Assembly (NCBI RefSeq): GCF_027943255.1
Contig: NC_072893.1
Location: 18,374,001 to 18,438,000, forward strand
Direction: 5' to 3'
DNA length: 64,000 nucleotides
Origin: Anastrepha obliqua
Lineage: Eukaryota > Arthropoda > Insecta > Diptera > Tephritidae
Below are positions 21,873-33,114 of this stretch, in pieces. The notes beneath the pieces are model-generated. The model did no database searches. It had not been told where the DNA came from and saw nothing but the letters and a program-made list of their open reading frames with translations. Numbering within the stretch: position 1 is the first letter of the stretch; each line of letters begins with the position of its first letter. The position numbers and the translations under genes were made by a program.

Positions 21873-22077
21873 TATATGTTTGTAATATAATCTAATAACT
21901 TTCCACTGAAAGCTCCCATTGCACAGGGATTTTCGCAATTTGAAATTAATCTCTCCTAGATTTTCTTTAACAAAAAAATTGCATAAAATTACAAAAGACG
22001 CGTGTCTACAAGCCAAAAAGTGCAGAAAAATCATAAAATTAATTTTGAAGTTGCAGAAAAACAAAAATTACTTAACC
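21873..22077. repeat. Right copy of the diverged duplication flanking the mariner
   Basis: ATGTTTGTAATATAATCTAATAACT, then GCAATTTGAAATTAATCTCTCCT and AATCATAAAATTAATTTTGAAG, the same motif order as 20411-20588. It starts at the mariner's TA border. Confidence 0.65.
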
Positions 22078-22559
22078 GCTTTTTTAACTTTTTTCTTGAT
22101 ATAAAACTTTGAAATGTTCAATATTCCTCTGCGTTAATCAAATTTATCAGTTCTTTCCTATTACTGCCAGAATTTTTAAAACAAAAGAACTGTTTTTGTT
22201 TTTTTGCAAAAATTCCTGGTACTCAACAAGCGAAAGCAACTCGAAAATCTCTTTTTCACTTATTATTTTTTCAGTAAAAAAAGAAACCCAACAGATCGAA
22301 AAATCCATGTTTTATCCTTGAACAAAAATTAGAAAAATTCCACAGAAATGTTATGAAAAGACCAGAGGACCACGCAGTGAGACCACACAAATCGCCAAAA
22401 ACATTGAAAAATACTTCAAAAAACTGCAAGCGATGCGGTAGCGTGAGTGGAGACGCGATTCAGGACCGTGTGATCAGGAGATATCCAACAAGGAGAGCCG
22501 ACCCGAAATAGGATAAGGCTAGACAACAGAAGTAGAAGAAAGGTGGCTCGGCTTGCGCA
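22078..22559. other. Unassigned DNA
   Basis: AT-rich to about 22330, then more GC-rich (22370-22555), where it probably becomes the 3' untranslated part of the minus-strand LINE that follows. No other feature seen. Confidence 0.35.
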
Positions 22560-23857
22560 TTCGACCCAGTTGGTCCCTGCGTCCTGGATCCTCTCCTTTT
22601 GACATATGGAGGTTTACTCTCTGGAAGAATGCGATGTCAAATTTGTTAATACCGTCTTGTTCCCGTTTGGTATCGTCTAGAGTCAAACAGTTAGTGCCTT
22701 CTTACTCAATAGTTCCACTCTTTAGCCGCCCACTCCGCATATCGGAGGGATTGCATTATTCTTGCTGAATACAGCTTAAAAGCATTCCAGTTGTTGATTG
22801 ATGCACACATGGCTGGTATCAGATTGTTCTCCTGCAACGGGAGACCAAGTAGCACCTCCAGAGTTTGACGTTCGTCTCGACAACGATCACATTGGAAGAT
22901 AACATGCTCTGAACCTTCGATCGTGTTGGAGCAGTGTGGGCAGTAAGGGTTGTCTGCCAGCTTAAAACGGTGGACATACAACCGAAAACATCCGTGACCG
23001 CTGATAAACCTCGCCTTGTTTCCTGGTCGCTCGTGAGGAAATTTCAGATACAAATCATTGGGTCCAACGCCCGTTGTCGGATAGATCCCATATACGTTGC
23101 CATTCTTCTATGGATTGAAGACGTTCTATAACTGTTTTCTCCTTTGATGGACATGCTCCCTGCCTGTCACAGATATGACTCATTTCTCGTGCGTTTATAT
23201 CCATAGGGAGTTTTCCGACTATAACGCAAATCCCGTCGTTAGAGACGGTCCTGAATGCGTGAGCAACTACTAGTGCATTATGTTGTAACACCTGTGCTAC
23301 GTGTCGTACGTTAGACTGTTTAGTTCTCGCCCAAATGGGAGCAGCATAGAGAACAACAGAATCTACCACCTTTGACAGGAGGTGTCTTCTTGCACCTTAT
23401 GCACCCCCAGTATTTGGCAGAAATCTTGCGAGCGTACCGTTTACTGCAACCGCTTGGGGCTCACAGTAGTTAGATGCTGCTTAAAACTGAGTTCTACATC
23501 AATCAAGACACCCAGGCACATAATTGCTTCTTGTTATAATATTTCATGACCGCCAATCCGTAATTCCATCTGCTTCCTAACTTTCGATGCAGTAACGAGG
23601 ACCCCTTCTTTTTTCTGTGCTGCCAGTTAAGCGCCGCATTCCATAGCCCATGTTGTACTCTTGCTGCTGCATCATTACATTTCTCCTGCAGATTATCTGA
23701 CCTCTTATCGCTCACTACTACCAATGTTGCCTCATCGGGCAATTGTATCCTTAGCAAACCATCGTTCATAACATTCCACAGCGTAGCATTCACAGTGATT
23801 CTTGTGAAACGCCACTGTTTTAAGCCGTCGTCTGTACCGTACTGGAGGATTCTGTCG
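22560..23857 (-). pseudogene. R1-clade-like LINE, C-terminal half of ORF2
   Basis: Minus-strand order: ILQYGTDDGLKQW (about 23850), NATLWNVMNDGLLRIQLPDE (23793), VVVSDKRSDNLQEKCNDAAA, then AAPIWARTKQSNVRH (23345), AHAFRTVSNDGICVIVGKLP, and the C-terminal zinc motif GHGCFRLYVHRFKLADNPYC, followed by CPHC and EGSEHVIFQCDRC. This arrangement and the GHGCFR..L..CPHC..EHV.F.C signature are typical of the R1 clade of LINEs. The FADD/YADD catalytic box expected between TLV and VVSDKR is missing, and stops occur in several places. The 5' end abuts an RTE fragment on the opposite strand. Confidence 0.85.
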
Positions 23858-24615
23858 CTGTCAATACCAGCACCGCTATCAGAATTGGGAAGGACCTCTC
23901 CGATCCGTTTGATACCAAACGAGGTTTCAGACAGGGTTACTCGCTATCGTGTGACTTCTTTAACCTGATGTTGCAGAGGATCGTGCGAGCCGCAAAACTT
24001 AATCGCTCAAGCACAATTTTTTATAAGAGCGTACAATTGCTGGCGTATACCGATGATATTAACATCATCGGCCTTAACAACCGCGCTGAAATACGAAAAA
24101 AGAAAAACGAAAACGAAGTACCTCTCTCGACGAACAAACTAACACACTAACACAAGGCTCTCATCATGCCCGTCCTAACGCATGGCGCAGATGCTTGGAC
24201 GATGAAAACATCCGATTAGGGGTCCCTTGGAGTGTTTGAGAGAAAGATTCTGCGGAAGATTTTTGGGCCTTTGCACGTTGGCGACAGGCGAATATCGTAT
24301 ATGATGGAACGATGAGCTGTATGAGCTTTACGACGACATAGACATAGCGCAGCGAATAAAGATCCAGCGGCTACGTGGACTGGGTCATGTCGTCCGAATA
24401 GATACAAACGCTCCGACTCTGAAAGCATTCGATCCGGCACCAGCTGGTGGTAGCAAAGGAAAAGGAAGGCCTTCTCTGCGTTGGAAAAGTCAGGAGGAGA
24501 AGGTGTACCCAACTGGCGCCGGTTAGCACGAGAAAGAAACGACTGGCGTGCTTTGTTAAACTCGGCCAAAATCACATAAGCGGTTATCGCGCCAATCAAG
24601 ATGAAGAACAAGAAG
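23858..24615 (+). pseudogene. RTE 3' half, plus strand
   Basis: It starts within the reverse transcriptase (NTSTAIRIGKDLSDPFDTKR), reads through SLSCDFFNLMLQRIV and QLLAYTDDINIIGL at about 24033, in which the catalytic YADD has become YTDD. The C-terminal domain follows (LGHVVRIDTNAPTLKAFDPA, decayed), and the 3' end is ATCACATAAGCGGTTATCGC, then GCCAATCAAGATGAAG. It is shorter than the 7390-9085 copy because sequence between the YADD box and the C-terminal domain is lost at about 24105. Frameshifts present. Confidence 0.86.
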
Positions 24616-24927
24616 TAGGCGGAAGTGCATAGTCCACCCGTCCCGGAAGCTCCAAAATGCCAGTGACCGTAGTCCGTGCGCGATATATCTTGAAATTGCT
24701 GTTAAAACACGATGAATGGCTTCTAATTACCACTGAGTATGTACGAAATTTACAAATAATCCATCAAAAAAACAAAAAAAATTCGAATACACGCAACAAC
24801 AATAAACCTTGTGTGTTCGCAGAAAGTCCCAAGTACAGGGTGGAAAAACTTCAAATACTTCATTGTGCCAATTGTCTGGCGTTAGTGTGAGTATGTCACA
24901 CACAAAAATCAAACAAAACTAGCTCAC
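24616..24927. other. Unassigned
   Basis: No motif recognised. It ends at a candidate splice donor. Confidence 0.35.
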
Positions 24928-25020
24928 CTTGTGAAATCGGCCAGCAAAACCTGAAAAGCGACACTGGTGCCGCCACTGGCCATTGCGACGAAAGTCAGAA
25001 GCTCTAGCATGGACACAAAC
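24928..25020 (-). other. Candidate host exon (93 bp), unrecognised product
   Basis: On the minus strand a pyrimidine-rich stretch TTTTCGTTTCTCTCCTGAG precedes 25020, and CACAAG|GTGAGC gives a consensus donor at 24928. Between them two frames are open for the full 31 codons. The more protein-like reading is hydrophobic, FVSMLELLTFVAMASGG followed by TSVAFQVLLADFTR, which could be a membrane segment or a signal peptide starting at the internal Met. I do not recognise the family. The GC content is higher than in the flanks. It could equally be chance. Confidence 0.3.
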
Positions 25021-26529
25021 CTCAGGAGAGAAACGAAAAGATTAATCATGATCGGAGGCACGTACGTATGTAGGAATGTATACATACATACGTCTTTGTA
25101 TGTGCGTAGATCTGAGCAAATATGCGAGTTTGTGGGTTCCTGTGCATTACCCCTTTCTTTGGCAGACAATTGGTTGCTATGCTGAACTGGCATTTAACCC
25201 AACTGCAGAGTAAGTTGTTAAGAGGAAAATTGTTTAGATCTTCTTGTGTTGTTGTTTTTGTTTTTCGATTTTTTTTGTTGTGCGCAAAGATTGGAATGTG
25301 TCGGCTCCGCTGAAACACCTTTATTTCGCGCACATGCCGCAGACAGCTGATAATCGCAGACGACATTTATGACACTACTAGCCAGCCCCACTTGCCCACA
25401 TATTACCGATGGCCTTTGTGTAGTTACGCACGCGCCATTTGCCACTTGCCACTTGCTACTTGCCACCATGCAATAAATATCAATGTTTATGCTGCGCGCA
25501 TTCACTGTGAGACATTCCAATGTCTGCTAACAACCTGAGCGGAGGAGCTCTTTGGCAGAGTGAAGCGAATCAGTGGCAATTTTGCATAACAAACGATTTA
25601 TGAGGGCGAACAAGTTTAAGTGCAGGCAATTGGCCGACGAGAGTAAACTAGTTTTCCCGCACACACAAAGGGGGTAAACGCTTAATTCCCTACTTTTGTT
25701 CATGACTGCTGCACTTTAAGCCCCAAGGATATTGAAGCAGTGTCGACTAATTAATTGCCAGTTGTCGCTGATGGACAAACAGAAACATAGAGCGAAAGGG
25801 ACGAGAAAGGAGAAAGGGAAGGGAAGGGGGAAACATAAGCCCAGGGGGATCAGAAAGAGCGAGAGGTGGGGAGAGTTAGCAGCGCACGAACATGCATCCA
25901 GGGGAAAAAGCGCAACAGGAGCTGGTTGGCGGTCGGATATACCTATAATACATATAAACATATATGTGTATATATGTGTGTATGTCTATGTATGCAAGTG
26001 CAGGAATGCATAAATGCATGTGTGTGTGCCTGCATGTAAATTTGTTTGTTGCTTGCAGTGAGCGCGCGCGCTGTACGTTGTTGGCGACACCTTCAAAACG
26101 AATTCAGCATTAATTAAGAAAATTAAAACAGTTTCAATATTTATGACAATTTACCGACCAACAACAAGACGAGCGCTACTTTACACGACTGACTCATGCA
26201 ATGAAGCAATAAAGAAACAACATTTTTTTCCGACCGCATTTACTTACTATCATCTCTGTAATCCTGTTTAACCACGCAGCAGCACCACCCTAGAAAAGCC
26301 AGCCAAAGCAATTAATGCATTTTGACAATAACGAAACAAGGAGTTAGCGCTTGCGCTGCTGGATGTCTACCTAAAGGGCGCAAAGGACACCAAATTGCAA
26401 ATGAAAAAAAAACACAGAGTGCAGCAAAACCAGTCAGGCCAACACCTGCGAGGCACGGCACGCAGTAGCGTCGGCTTATTAGTGTACGCGGTTTTTTGCT
26501 TGGATGGTTGCGTTTGGAAATACAAGAGG
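25021..26529. other. Unique intergenic or intronic DNA with microsatellites
   Basis: No transposon motif. It contains TATATGTGTATATATGTGTG and related microsatellite at about 25945-25995 and a purine-rich stretch at 25780-25870. Short open frames are low-complexity or lack domains. Confidence 0.45.
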
Positions 26530-26930
26530 ACCTGGCTTCTTCAGTTGAACTTGTAGAAAACTTCTAGACAGAAACTTCTAGATAATGAAAATCTTTTGCC
26601 GAAAAATATGTTGAGGTGGAGATTAACAAACGAGGAACCCATCCTTAGACAAATCAAACGCAGAAAATGGCGATGGAGAGGCCACACATTGAGAAAACCA
26701 CCAGATAGCATCACGAGAATGGCATTGGACTGGAACTCGCAAGGGAGCAAAGGTCGCGGTCGAACAAAAAACTTTTGGAGCAGGTCGATGCTCCGCGAAC
26801 TATCAAATGCCGACATCTCATGGGACGATGCAAAAACAATATCACAGAACCGTGTACGATGGTAGAGTCTTGTCGAGGCCCTATGCTCCCGAGAGGAACA
26901 AGGGGAACAAGGAAAAAAAATAAATAAATA
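26530..26930 (+). pseudogene. LINE C-terminal fragment with GHTLRK domain
   Basis: The plus strand reads RQIKRRKWRWRGHTLRKPPD (about 26653), then TRMALDWNSQGSKGRGRTKN and a NRVRW end with SLVEALC, a well-known C-terminal region of non-LTR polymerases annotated in many invertebrates. Only this tail is present, and it ends in an A-rich tail (AAAAAAAATAAATAAATAAA) near 26930. Related tails at 38750-38940, 41330-41460 and 11700. Confidence 0.8.
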
Positions 26931-27088
26931 AAGTTGGGGCGTGTTACAAATTATTGGCGGAGGGTTGTGTGAAGAAGGCAAACATGGGCAGGTCGCAAGG
27001 AAGATACCGTTCGTAAAGGCAAACTAAATGTGAAAAAGAGAATGGAGTTTTACCAAAGTCAGGCTTTGAAACCACAAGTAACTTAGTA

Positions 27089-28017
27089 AAGGGTGGTTTT
27101 TTAGAGGTTAGGTTTTCAAGATGAAATAAAACGTATATAATTTAATGTTATGGCCAAGAATTTAGCTTTATTATAAAGATAAGGGTTTGCCATTATGTTT
27201 TAAAAATGATTTCGGGCAAGTGGCCGCCGCGGCTGGCTCGAATAAATTCCAGCCGAGAGGCCCAATTTTCGACCACTTTTTGCAGCAATTGGGGCCGTAT
27301 GTCAGCAATAATGCGCCGAATATTCTCTTCCAAGACGTCAATCGTCTCGGGCTTATCTGCGTAGACAAGCGACTTCACATAGCCCCACAAGAAATAGTCC
27401 AGCGGTGTTATATCGCACGATCTTGGAGGCCACGCCACAGGTCCACGGCGCGAGATAATGTGCTCACCAAAAGTTTCCTTCAATAAATCGATTGTTGCGT
27501 TGGCTGTATGGCATGTAGCGCCGTCTTGTTGGAACCAAAGGTCGTCCACATCAACATCGTCCAATTCAGGCACGAAAAAGTCATTAATCATGGCTCTATA
27601 GCGCTCTCCATTGACTGTAACATTATGGCCGGCTTCATTTTTAAAGAAATATGGGCCAATGATTCCCTCTGCCCATAGAGCACACCAAACAGTGACTTTT
27701 TGAGGATGTAACGGCGTCTCAGCAATGGCTTGTGGATTATGTTCACTCCAAATGCGACAATTTTACTTATTGACATACCCATTCAACCAAAAGTGAGCTT
27801 CATCGCTGAACAAAAACCATTATTTTCGAACCGCGCGAACCGAACCATTATTTTCGTAATAAATTTGCACGATTTGCAAACGTTGTTCAGGTGTAAGTCT
27901 ATTCATTATGAAATGGCAAACCAAACTGAGCATAAATCAAGTGACGGCTGTCAAAAAGACCATCTACGAAAAAAGTAGTGCCAACTTGAAAACCTAACCT
28001 CTAAAAAAAACGCCCTT
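27089..28017 (-). mobile_element. Tc1/mariner-like element (family D), internally deleted, copy 1
   Basis: The ends are inverted copies of AAGGG(T/C)G(G/T)TTTTTTAGAGG, extending into TTAGGTTTTCAAG. TA lies at 27087-27088 and 28018-28019. Size 929 bp, against roughly 1.3 kb expected for a complete element. Coding is on the minus strand. Copy 2 lies in opposite orientation at 32202-33112. Confidence 0.9.
27193..27910 (-). pseudogene. Family D transposase, internally deleted
   Basis: From about 27910 the N-terminus reads MNRLTPEQRLQIVQIYYENN, the first DNA-binding helix. It then jumps by a deletion to LFSDEAHFWLNGYVNK with the first catalytic aspartate, followed by a stop. The continuous frame 27193-27591 gives ELDDVDVDDLWFQQDGATCH (second aspartate), WPPRSCDITPLDYFLWGYVK (third acidic residue region), and ends with ASRGGHLPEIIFKT. 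The missing part is most of the DNA-binding domain and linker. Catalytic half well preserved, so deletion probably came during an abortive transposition repair. Confidence 0.88.
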
Positions 28018-28142
28018 TATTAGCTAAGAGGAAATGTAAGGGCCAATATTCACTTAAAGCTCATTGAAAAGGATGCAATACCTGAACGCAGGAGGCTGAG
28101 GCTGAGTAAAAGAAAATACTCCGCTCCAAACCACAAAAAGTG

Positions 28143-28447
28143 CCAAAACACTTCTTCTTCTTCATCTGGGTTGGCGTGATAACCGCTTACGCGATTTTGG
28201 CCGAGTTTAACAAAGCGCGCTAGTCGTTTCTTTCTCGTGCTAACCGGCGTCAGTTGGACATACGAAGTGCACCAAGGTCTTCTCCACCTGATCTTTCCAA
28301 CATAGAGGAGATCTTAATCCTTCCATCCTACTACCAGCTGGTACTGCATCGAATAATTTCAGAGCTGGAGCATTCATATCCGTTCTCACGACATGACCGA
28401 GCCAACGAAGCCGCTGGATCTTTATTCGCTGCGCTATGTCTATGTCG
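28143..28447 (-). mobile_element. RTE 3' fragment, left part of a split copy
   Basis: Minus-strand RTE C-terminal domain: DIAQRIKIQRLRWLGHVVRT then DMNAPALKLFDAVPAG. The 3' end at 28143 starts CTTCTTCTTC on the plus strand. The copy is interrupted at 28447 by a LINE and resumes at 29885. GTCTATGTCG (28438-28447) is repeated as GTCCATGTCG at 29875-29884. Confidence 0.88.
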
Positions 28448-29874
28448 ACCCACCTTGACAGGAGCGAACAGAAGGGCTTTCGAACACTAAAAGTCTTCTG
28501 GCAGTGCAAGAGAACCTTTGGCAAGACATGGGATCTCACACCGAGGATAATACACCGGCTGTACATCACCCTGATTATACCCATTATTACATACGCCTTT
28601 GTAGTCTGGTGGAAGGGTATCACGTTTAATTCCAGAGTAAAACCTCTAATCAGACTAACTGAGAAGTGTGTGCTTAAGTACCACAGGTGCTATGAGTAAA
28701 ACATCTGGCGATTCCTTTAATGCTATCCTGAACTTGCAACCTCAGCATCTTCAAATCCGGAAGGAAGCAATGAAGGCGGCGTACAGGCTCAAGTCAAACG
28801 GAGTCTGGGAAAACGAAAAAAACACTGTCAGATTTGCCCCCAGTCATCGGAGCGGTGCACAATACTCTCGATGCCAGCGGACAATCGGGTGCCTTACGTT
28901 AGCTTCGGTAAGAACTATGACGTTCTGAACGCGAAGCCCAGAGAACCTACTAACGGGATTTCAGCACACTTTCTACACCAACGGACCCAAAACCAGTGTT
29001 GATAGCGGTTCTGGATGGTACTTAGACGATGACGCTAAGTACTCTTACGCTACAGGCCAGATGGATGCGGTGCTCTTAACTGAAGTCTATGCCATCTTAA
29101 CTGAAGTCTATGCCATCTTGAGAAAAAGTGGCGGGGTAGTAGTATCCGAATTTGTAGTAGTAGTAGTATCCCTTGTAAATCCACGCTGCTCTTCGAAATT
29201 AGTCAGTGAATGTAAGACAAAACACAACAAAGTTTGTCTTATTTGGGTACCTGGACATTGTGATGTTACAGGGAACGAGTTGGCTGATAAGCTGGCTAAT
29301 GAGGGCTCTGCAAGCGCACCACTAGGCCCTGAACCCTTTCTAGGTGTCAATTCTGCATCGATTCAACTATGGATTGACGACTTCATGAGATCTACCAAGA
29401 GAACAGGTTGGTCTGAGCTGGTATACTGAAGAGTGGCCAAGTGCTTTGTAAAAGAACCTAATAGGAAATAAGCGACCTTTTTCCAAAAACTTAGTGGAAG
29501 GACCTAAGAGTTCTGGTGGGTGTAATCCCACAACGGGGGGCACAACGCCTGTTGGCAGCTACAATGGAAATCATAGGCTACCCAGTACGCCTATCCTGTT
29601 TTGAGAATGAGGACACTGCACAGCATTTTGCCTGTAGCTGTCGGCCGTTTTCTATAATCAGACTTAGTTTGTTGGGATGCGATTTTCTATTCTACTTTCG
29701 GATCTCTTAAGATTCATCAATGAATCGAGTGACGTTCAACCAATTTCTCTGTCTTACTACCCATATTGTATCTATCCTGTCTCTCTATTCTTTCCACTGT
29801 AATCTATCAGGGTGTAGTACAATGGTATTCTTGACTGAGTGCTTGGACTTTACCACAAACCTAATCTAATCTAC
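28448..29874 (+). pseudogene. 5'-truncated LINE (RNase H type) inserted into RTE copy
   Basis: The plus strand starts late in the reverse transcriptase: RTFGKTWDLTPRIIHRLYIT, then ITYAFVVWWKG and FNAILNLQPQHLQIRKEAMK (28713). RNase H follows at about 28950-29330: SGWYLDDDAKYSYA, then LIWVPGHCDVTGNELADKLA. After PLGPEPFLGVNS come the decayed linker and the cysteine tail SCFENEDTAQHFACSCRPFS. The 3' end is CCTAATCTAATCTAC. RNase H would remove the RNA template during insertion. Stops and frameshifts inactivate the copy. The clade is within the I/LOA/R1 group of RNase H-bearing LINEs; I cannot place it more finely. Confidence 0.87.
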
Positions 29875-29884
29875 GTCCATGTCG

Positions 29885-30255
29885 CCGTAAAGCTCATACA
29901 GCTCATTGTTCTATTGCATACAATACTCACCGTCACCAACGCGTAAAGATCCAAAAATCTTCCGCAGAATCTTTCTCTCAAACCCCAAAGGATGCCTCAT
30001 TGGATATGGTAATCGTCCACGCTTCAGCGCCGTACGTTAGGACGGCCATGATGAGAATCTTATAGGATGTTAGTTTTGTTCATCGAGAGTCTTCTCTCTC
30101 TCTCTCTTACTACTCGATTGCCTATTTAGTCCAAAGTTGCACTAGTCGGCAAGAGAGATTTTTCGTTGAATTTCAAGGCTGATATTGTTATCGCTGTTAA
30201 TGCTGGAGCCTAAATAAACGAAGCCACTTACGGCCGATGACGTCAATATCATCGA
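29885..30255 (-). mobile_element. RTE fragment, right part of split copy
   Basis: Continuation of 28143-28447 on the minus strand: readings ELYDD-like and ERKILRKIFGSLRVGD correspond to the segment just upstream of the C-terminal domain in other copies. Further upstream GASFIYLGSSINSDNNISLE-like sequence is recognisable near 30160-30220. (CT)n occurs at 30092-30108. The 5' limit is near the GGCCGATGACGTCAATATCA segment at 30231-30250. Confidence 0.82.
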
Positions 30256-32201
30256 TGAATTGGAGGATGGTTTTATTAGAAGTCCACGCAAGCGAGGAAA
30301 GTTCCTGATCACCATTCACTTGGGAGTATCCACTACGATTCTTCTGTATATGGACCAAGCAGCTCTCAACTTCCCGGCTTTGCCCATGTATCATCTGGGT
30401 AGCTGCCGAACATCCGTTCAAGAGCGAGCTAATGTGAGAAGGCGAAGCAACCCAGGATGACTGGTTGTGCGCTGGGTTTGGGACCCGCCACGTAAACTTT
30501 GCGCTACTTTGCCAAATGGTAGTACTAAATCAGTGCTGGATGTGTAACAATTTTGTATATGAAAGAATAATAACAACAACTGCAATATCAGCAATAACAA
30601 TATAACAGCTCTTGAATCGCCGCCGCCTAGTAGCGCGGAATAGGCGACATGTGCGCCTTCACGCGCAGCACACTTCATTAATTTTATGCGTCGCGCAACA
30701 TGGGACCCCAAATGGACAAAGCAACAAAAAAAAAATTACAAAAATAAAAATAAAAACAATCATGGCAACCTTTATAGAAAAGGGGAAAAAGGGGCGACTG
30801 CTACTGCGAGCAGTGAGAAAAGCAGAGCAGCAGGCATGCGCAGTCAAAGGGTGTCCTGTATGAATGTATATATGTATGTATGTGTGCATGCATGTATATG
30901 CATGTGTACGGCGACATACGACCAAGTCCAGTGGCGCAAGGTCACTTGTGCTGTGTTTTCTTTTTTTCTTGTCGGTGGCTTTCAATACAATTTTGAATTT
31001 ACAATTTAATGAGCGCGGCTTTAAAAACGTGTATGTGCGTTGCATGCAACACAAAGCAAAGGCAACAATTATAATGAATTCACGTATGACTAGATGTGAT
31101 GTCGCTAATCTGCTGCGCTTTTGAATGGAATTGAATTTGTGCGCTGCGTTGCTATCAAACAACTCTTTTGGCCGTCCATAGGCTAAACCTTTGTACGCTG
31201 CAATTCTATGCCTTTCAGTGTGTAAAAAATTAAAAAAATAATAATTATAAATGCTTGGGCGCTTGTGAATGTGTGCGTGCGTGTGTTTGGTCACGCTGGC
31301 TTCTTGCCATTTGCATAATTTGCATGGCCAGCCATTATCCTGATGCATCCTTTTGGCTTCACTTCACTTTTTGCCTCGACATGCGTGCATACATACAAAC
31401 ATACCTGCATACATGCCTACATACATACACACATACACAAATAAATGCATATACATTAATATTCCGCCATCCACTGTTGCCCCGTCTGTCAATTTGCTGG
31501 CTCAGCTCAACTCTTGCACCCAACACTAAATCCTTAATCAAGGACATTCTGCGCGTGCGCATATTTATTGCGAGAATTTTTAATTTATTCCGCATTTATA
31601 TTCCTGCAGCTTGTTATTTATTTTTGTGGCGGCTGAAATGCTTCACTGCTTTTGTTATACTTAGTGTTTTTGTTTTGCTTTGGTTTTGTTTGTAATTTTT
31701 TTTTTTGTAAAATTGCAAATGTGCAAATTTTTTGCATTTGATAATTTCATTCTTTTTATGGATGCATTGAATTTTGGTTGTTGTTGTTGTTTTTTTTTTA
31801 AATCCCTTTTTTATGATATCCAGTTTTATTATAGATTTCCTCGACAGTGGATAAACCGTATAAAACCATGGATACAAAATTTTTAGGAAATAGAATTTCG
31901 ATTATTTTTAATTTAATTACCTTCCTATTAGGAACGACTCCATGTCTTGTAAACCAAGCATTTTGGACATTGCCATACATTTGTTTGAAAATTGCTTTAG
32001 AATTATAAAAAAATTATAATTTTGAGGCTTATCAAAAGTTGAAAATTTTAATTTGCAGTTTTTAAAAGTAATATATCTTCGATCTTTTAAACATTTCTAT
32101 AACGTTTTCTTTAATTTTTTAAAATTCAATGCAGGTTAAACAAATTTTTTTTAATTCATTTTTTTTTTTTTTTTGAATTTTAGAATTTTTTTTATATAAT
32201 A
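30256..32201. other. Unique DNA with microsatellites, then AT-rich DNA
   Basis: 30530-31640 is host-like unique sequence with TATGTATGTATGTGTGCATG (about 30868) and CATACATACAAACATACC (about 31388) microsatellites. 31700-32200 becomes AT-rich and merges into a repeat block. No gene assigned: the 229-codon minus-strand frame at 30659-31348 has no domain and includes the microsatellite. Confidence 0.45.
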
Positions 32202-33112
32202 AAGGTTGTTTTTTTTAGAGGTTAGGTTTTCAAGTTAGCACTACTTTTTTCGTAGATGGTATTTTTGACAGCTGTCACTTGATTTCTGCTCAGTTTGGTT
32301 TGCCATTTCATAATGAATAGACTTACACCTGAACAACGTTTGCAAATCGTGCAAATTTGGGCCCAAAACGAGATTACCACCGATCCCGATTTTCACAAGA
32401 AAATTTTGTTCAGCGATGAAGCTCACTTTTCGTTGAATGGGTATGTCAATAAGTAAAATTGTCGCATTTGGAGTGAACATAATCCACAAGCCATTGCTGA
32501 GACGCCGTTACATCCTCAAAAAGTCACTGTTTGGTGTGCTCTATGGGCAGAGGGAATCATTGGTCCATATTTCTTTAAAAATGAAGCCGTATAGAAGCCG
32601 AATAGAGCCATGATTAATGACTTTTTCGTGCCTGAATTGGACGATGTTGATGTGGACGACCTTTGGTTCCAACAAGACGGCGCTACATGCCATACAGCCA
32701 ACGCAACAATCGATTTATTGAAGGAAACTTTTGGTGAGCGCATTATCTCGCCCCGTGGACCTGTGGCGTGGCCTCCAAGATCGTGCGATATAACACCGCT
32801 GGACTATTTCTTGTGGGGCTATGTGAAGTCGCTTGTCTACGCAGATAAGCCCCAGACGATTGACGTCTTGGAAGAGAATATTCGGCGCGTTATTGCTGAC
32901 ATACGGCCCCAATTGCTGCAAAAAGTTGTCGAAAATTGGGCCTCTCGGCTGGAATTTATTCGAGCCAGCCGCGGCGGCCACTTGCCCGAAATCATTTTTA
33001 AAACATAATGGCAAACCCTTATCTTTATAATAAAGCTAAATTCTTGGCCATAACATTAATTTATATACGTTTTATTTCATCTTGAAAACATAACCTCTAA
33101 AAAAACACCCTT
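32202..33112 (+). mobile_element. Tc1/mariner-like element (family D), internally deleted, copy 2
   Basis: Inverted ends related to AAGG(T/G)(T/G)GTTTTTTTTAGAGG and TA at 32200-32201 and 33113-33114. Size 911 bp. It inserted in an AT-rich repeat block. Very similar to copy 1 over the catalytic half but in opposite orientation. Confidence 0.9.
32312..33008 (+). pseudogene. Family D transposase, internally deleted, copy 2
   Basis: MNRLTPEQRLQIVQI at 32312 is joined to WAQNEITTDPDFHKKILFSD in one frame, so the deletion differs from copy 1. First aspartate in FSDEAHFSLNGYVNK, followed by a TAA stop. A small indel follows near 32590. The open frame 32610-33008 (132 codons) gives VDDLWFQQDGATCHTANATI, WPPRSCDITPLDYFLWGYVK and RASRGGHLPEIIFKT. 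The DNA-binding domain is mostly lost. Non-autonomous. Confidence 0.88.
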
Positions 33113-33114
33113 TA

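Noticed and set aside
22560..23857. True R1 insertion in rDNA
   Set aside because: No 28S rRNA sequence flanks it. Only the protein family resembles R1.
25716..26013. Opposed open frames on both strands (81 and 93 codons)
   Set aside because: Purine-rich strand bias creates both frames. No domain or splice context.
30659..31348. 229-codon open frame on the minus strand
   Set aside because: Low-complexity hydrophobic and microsatellite-encoded runs (repeated HTYIHIYIHT), no domain, no coding-like bias. The opposite strand is equally open.
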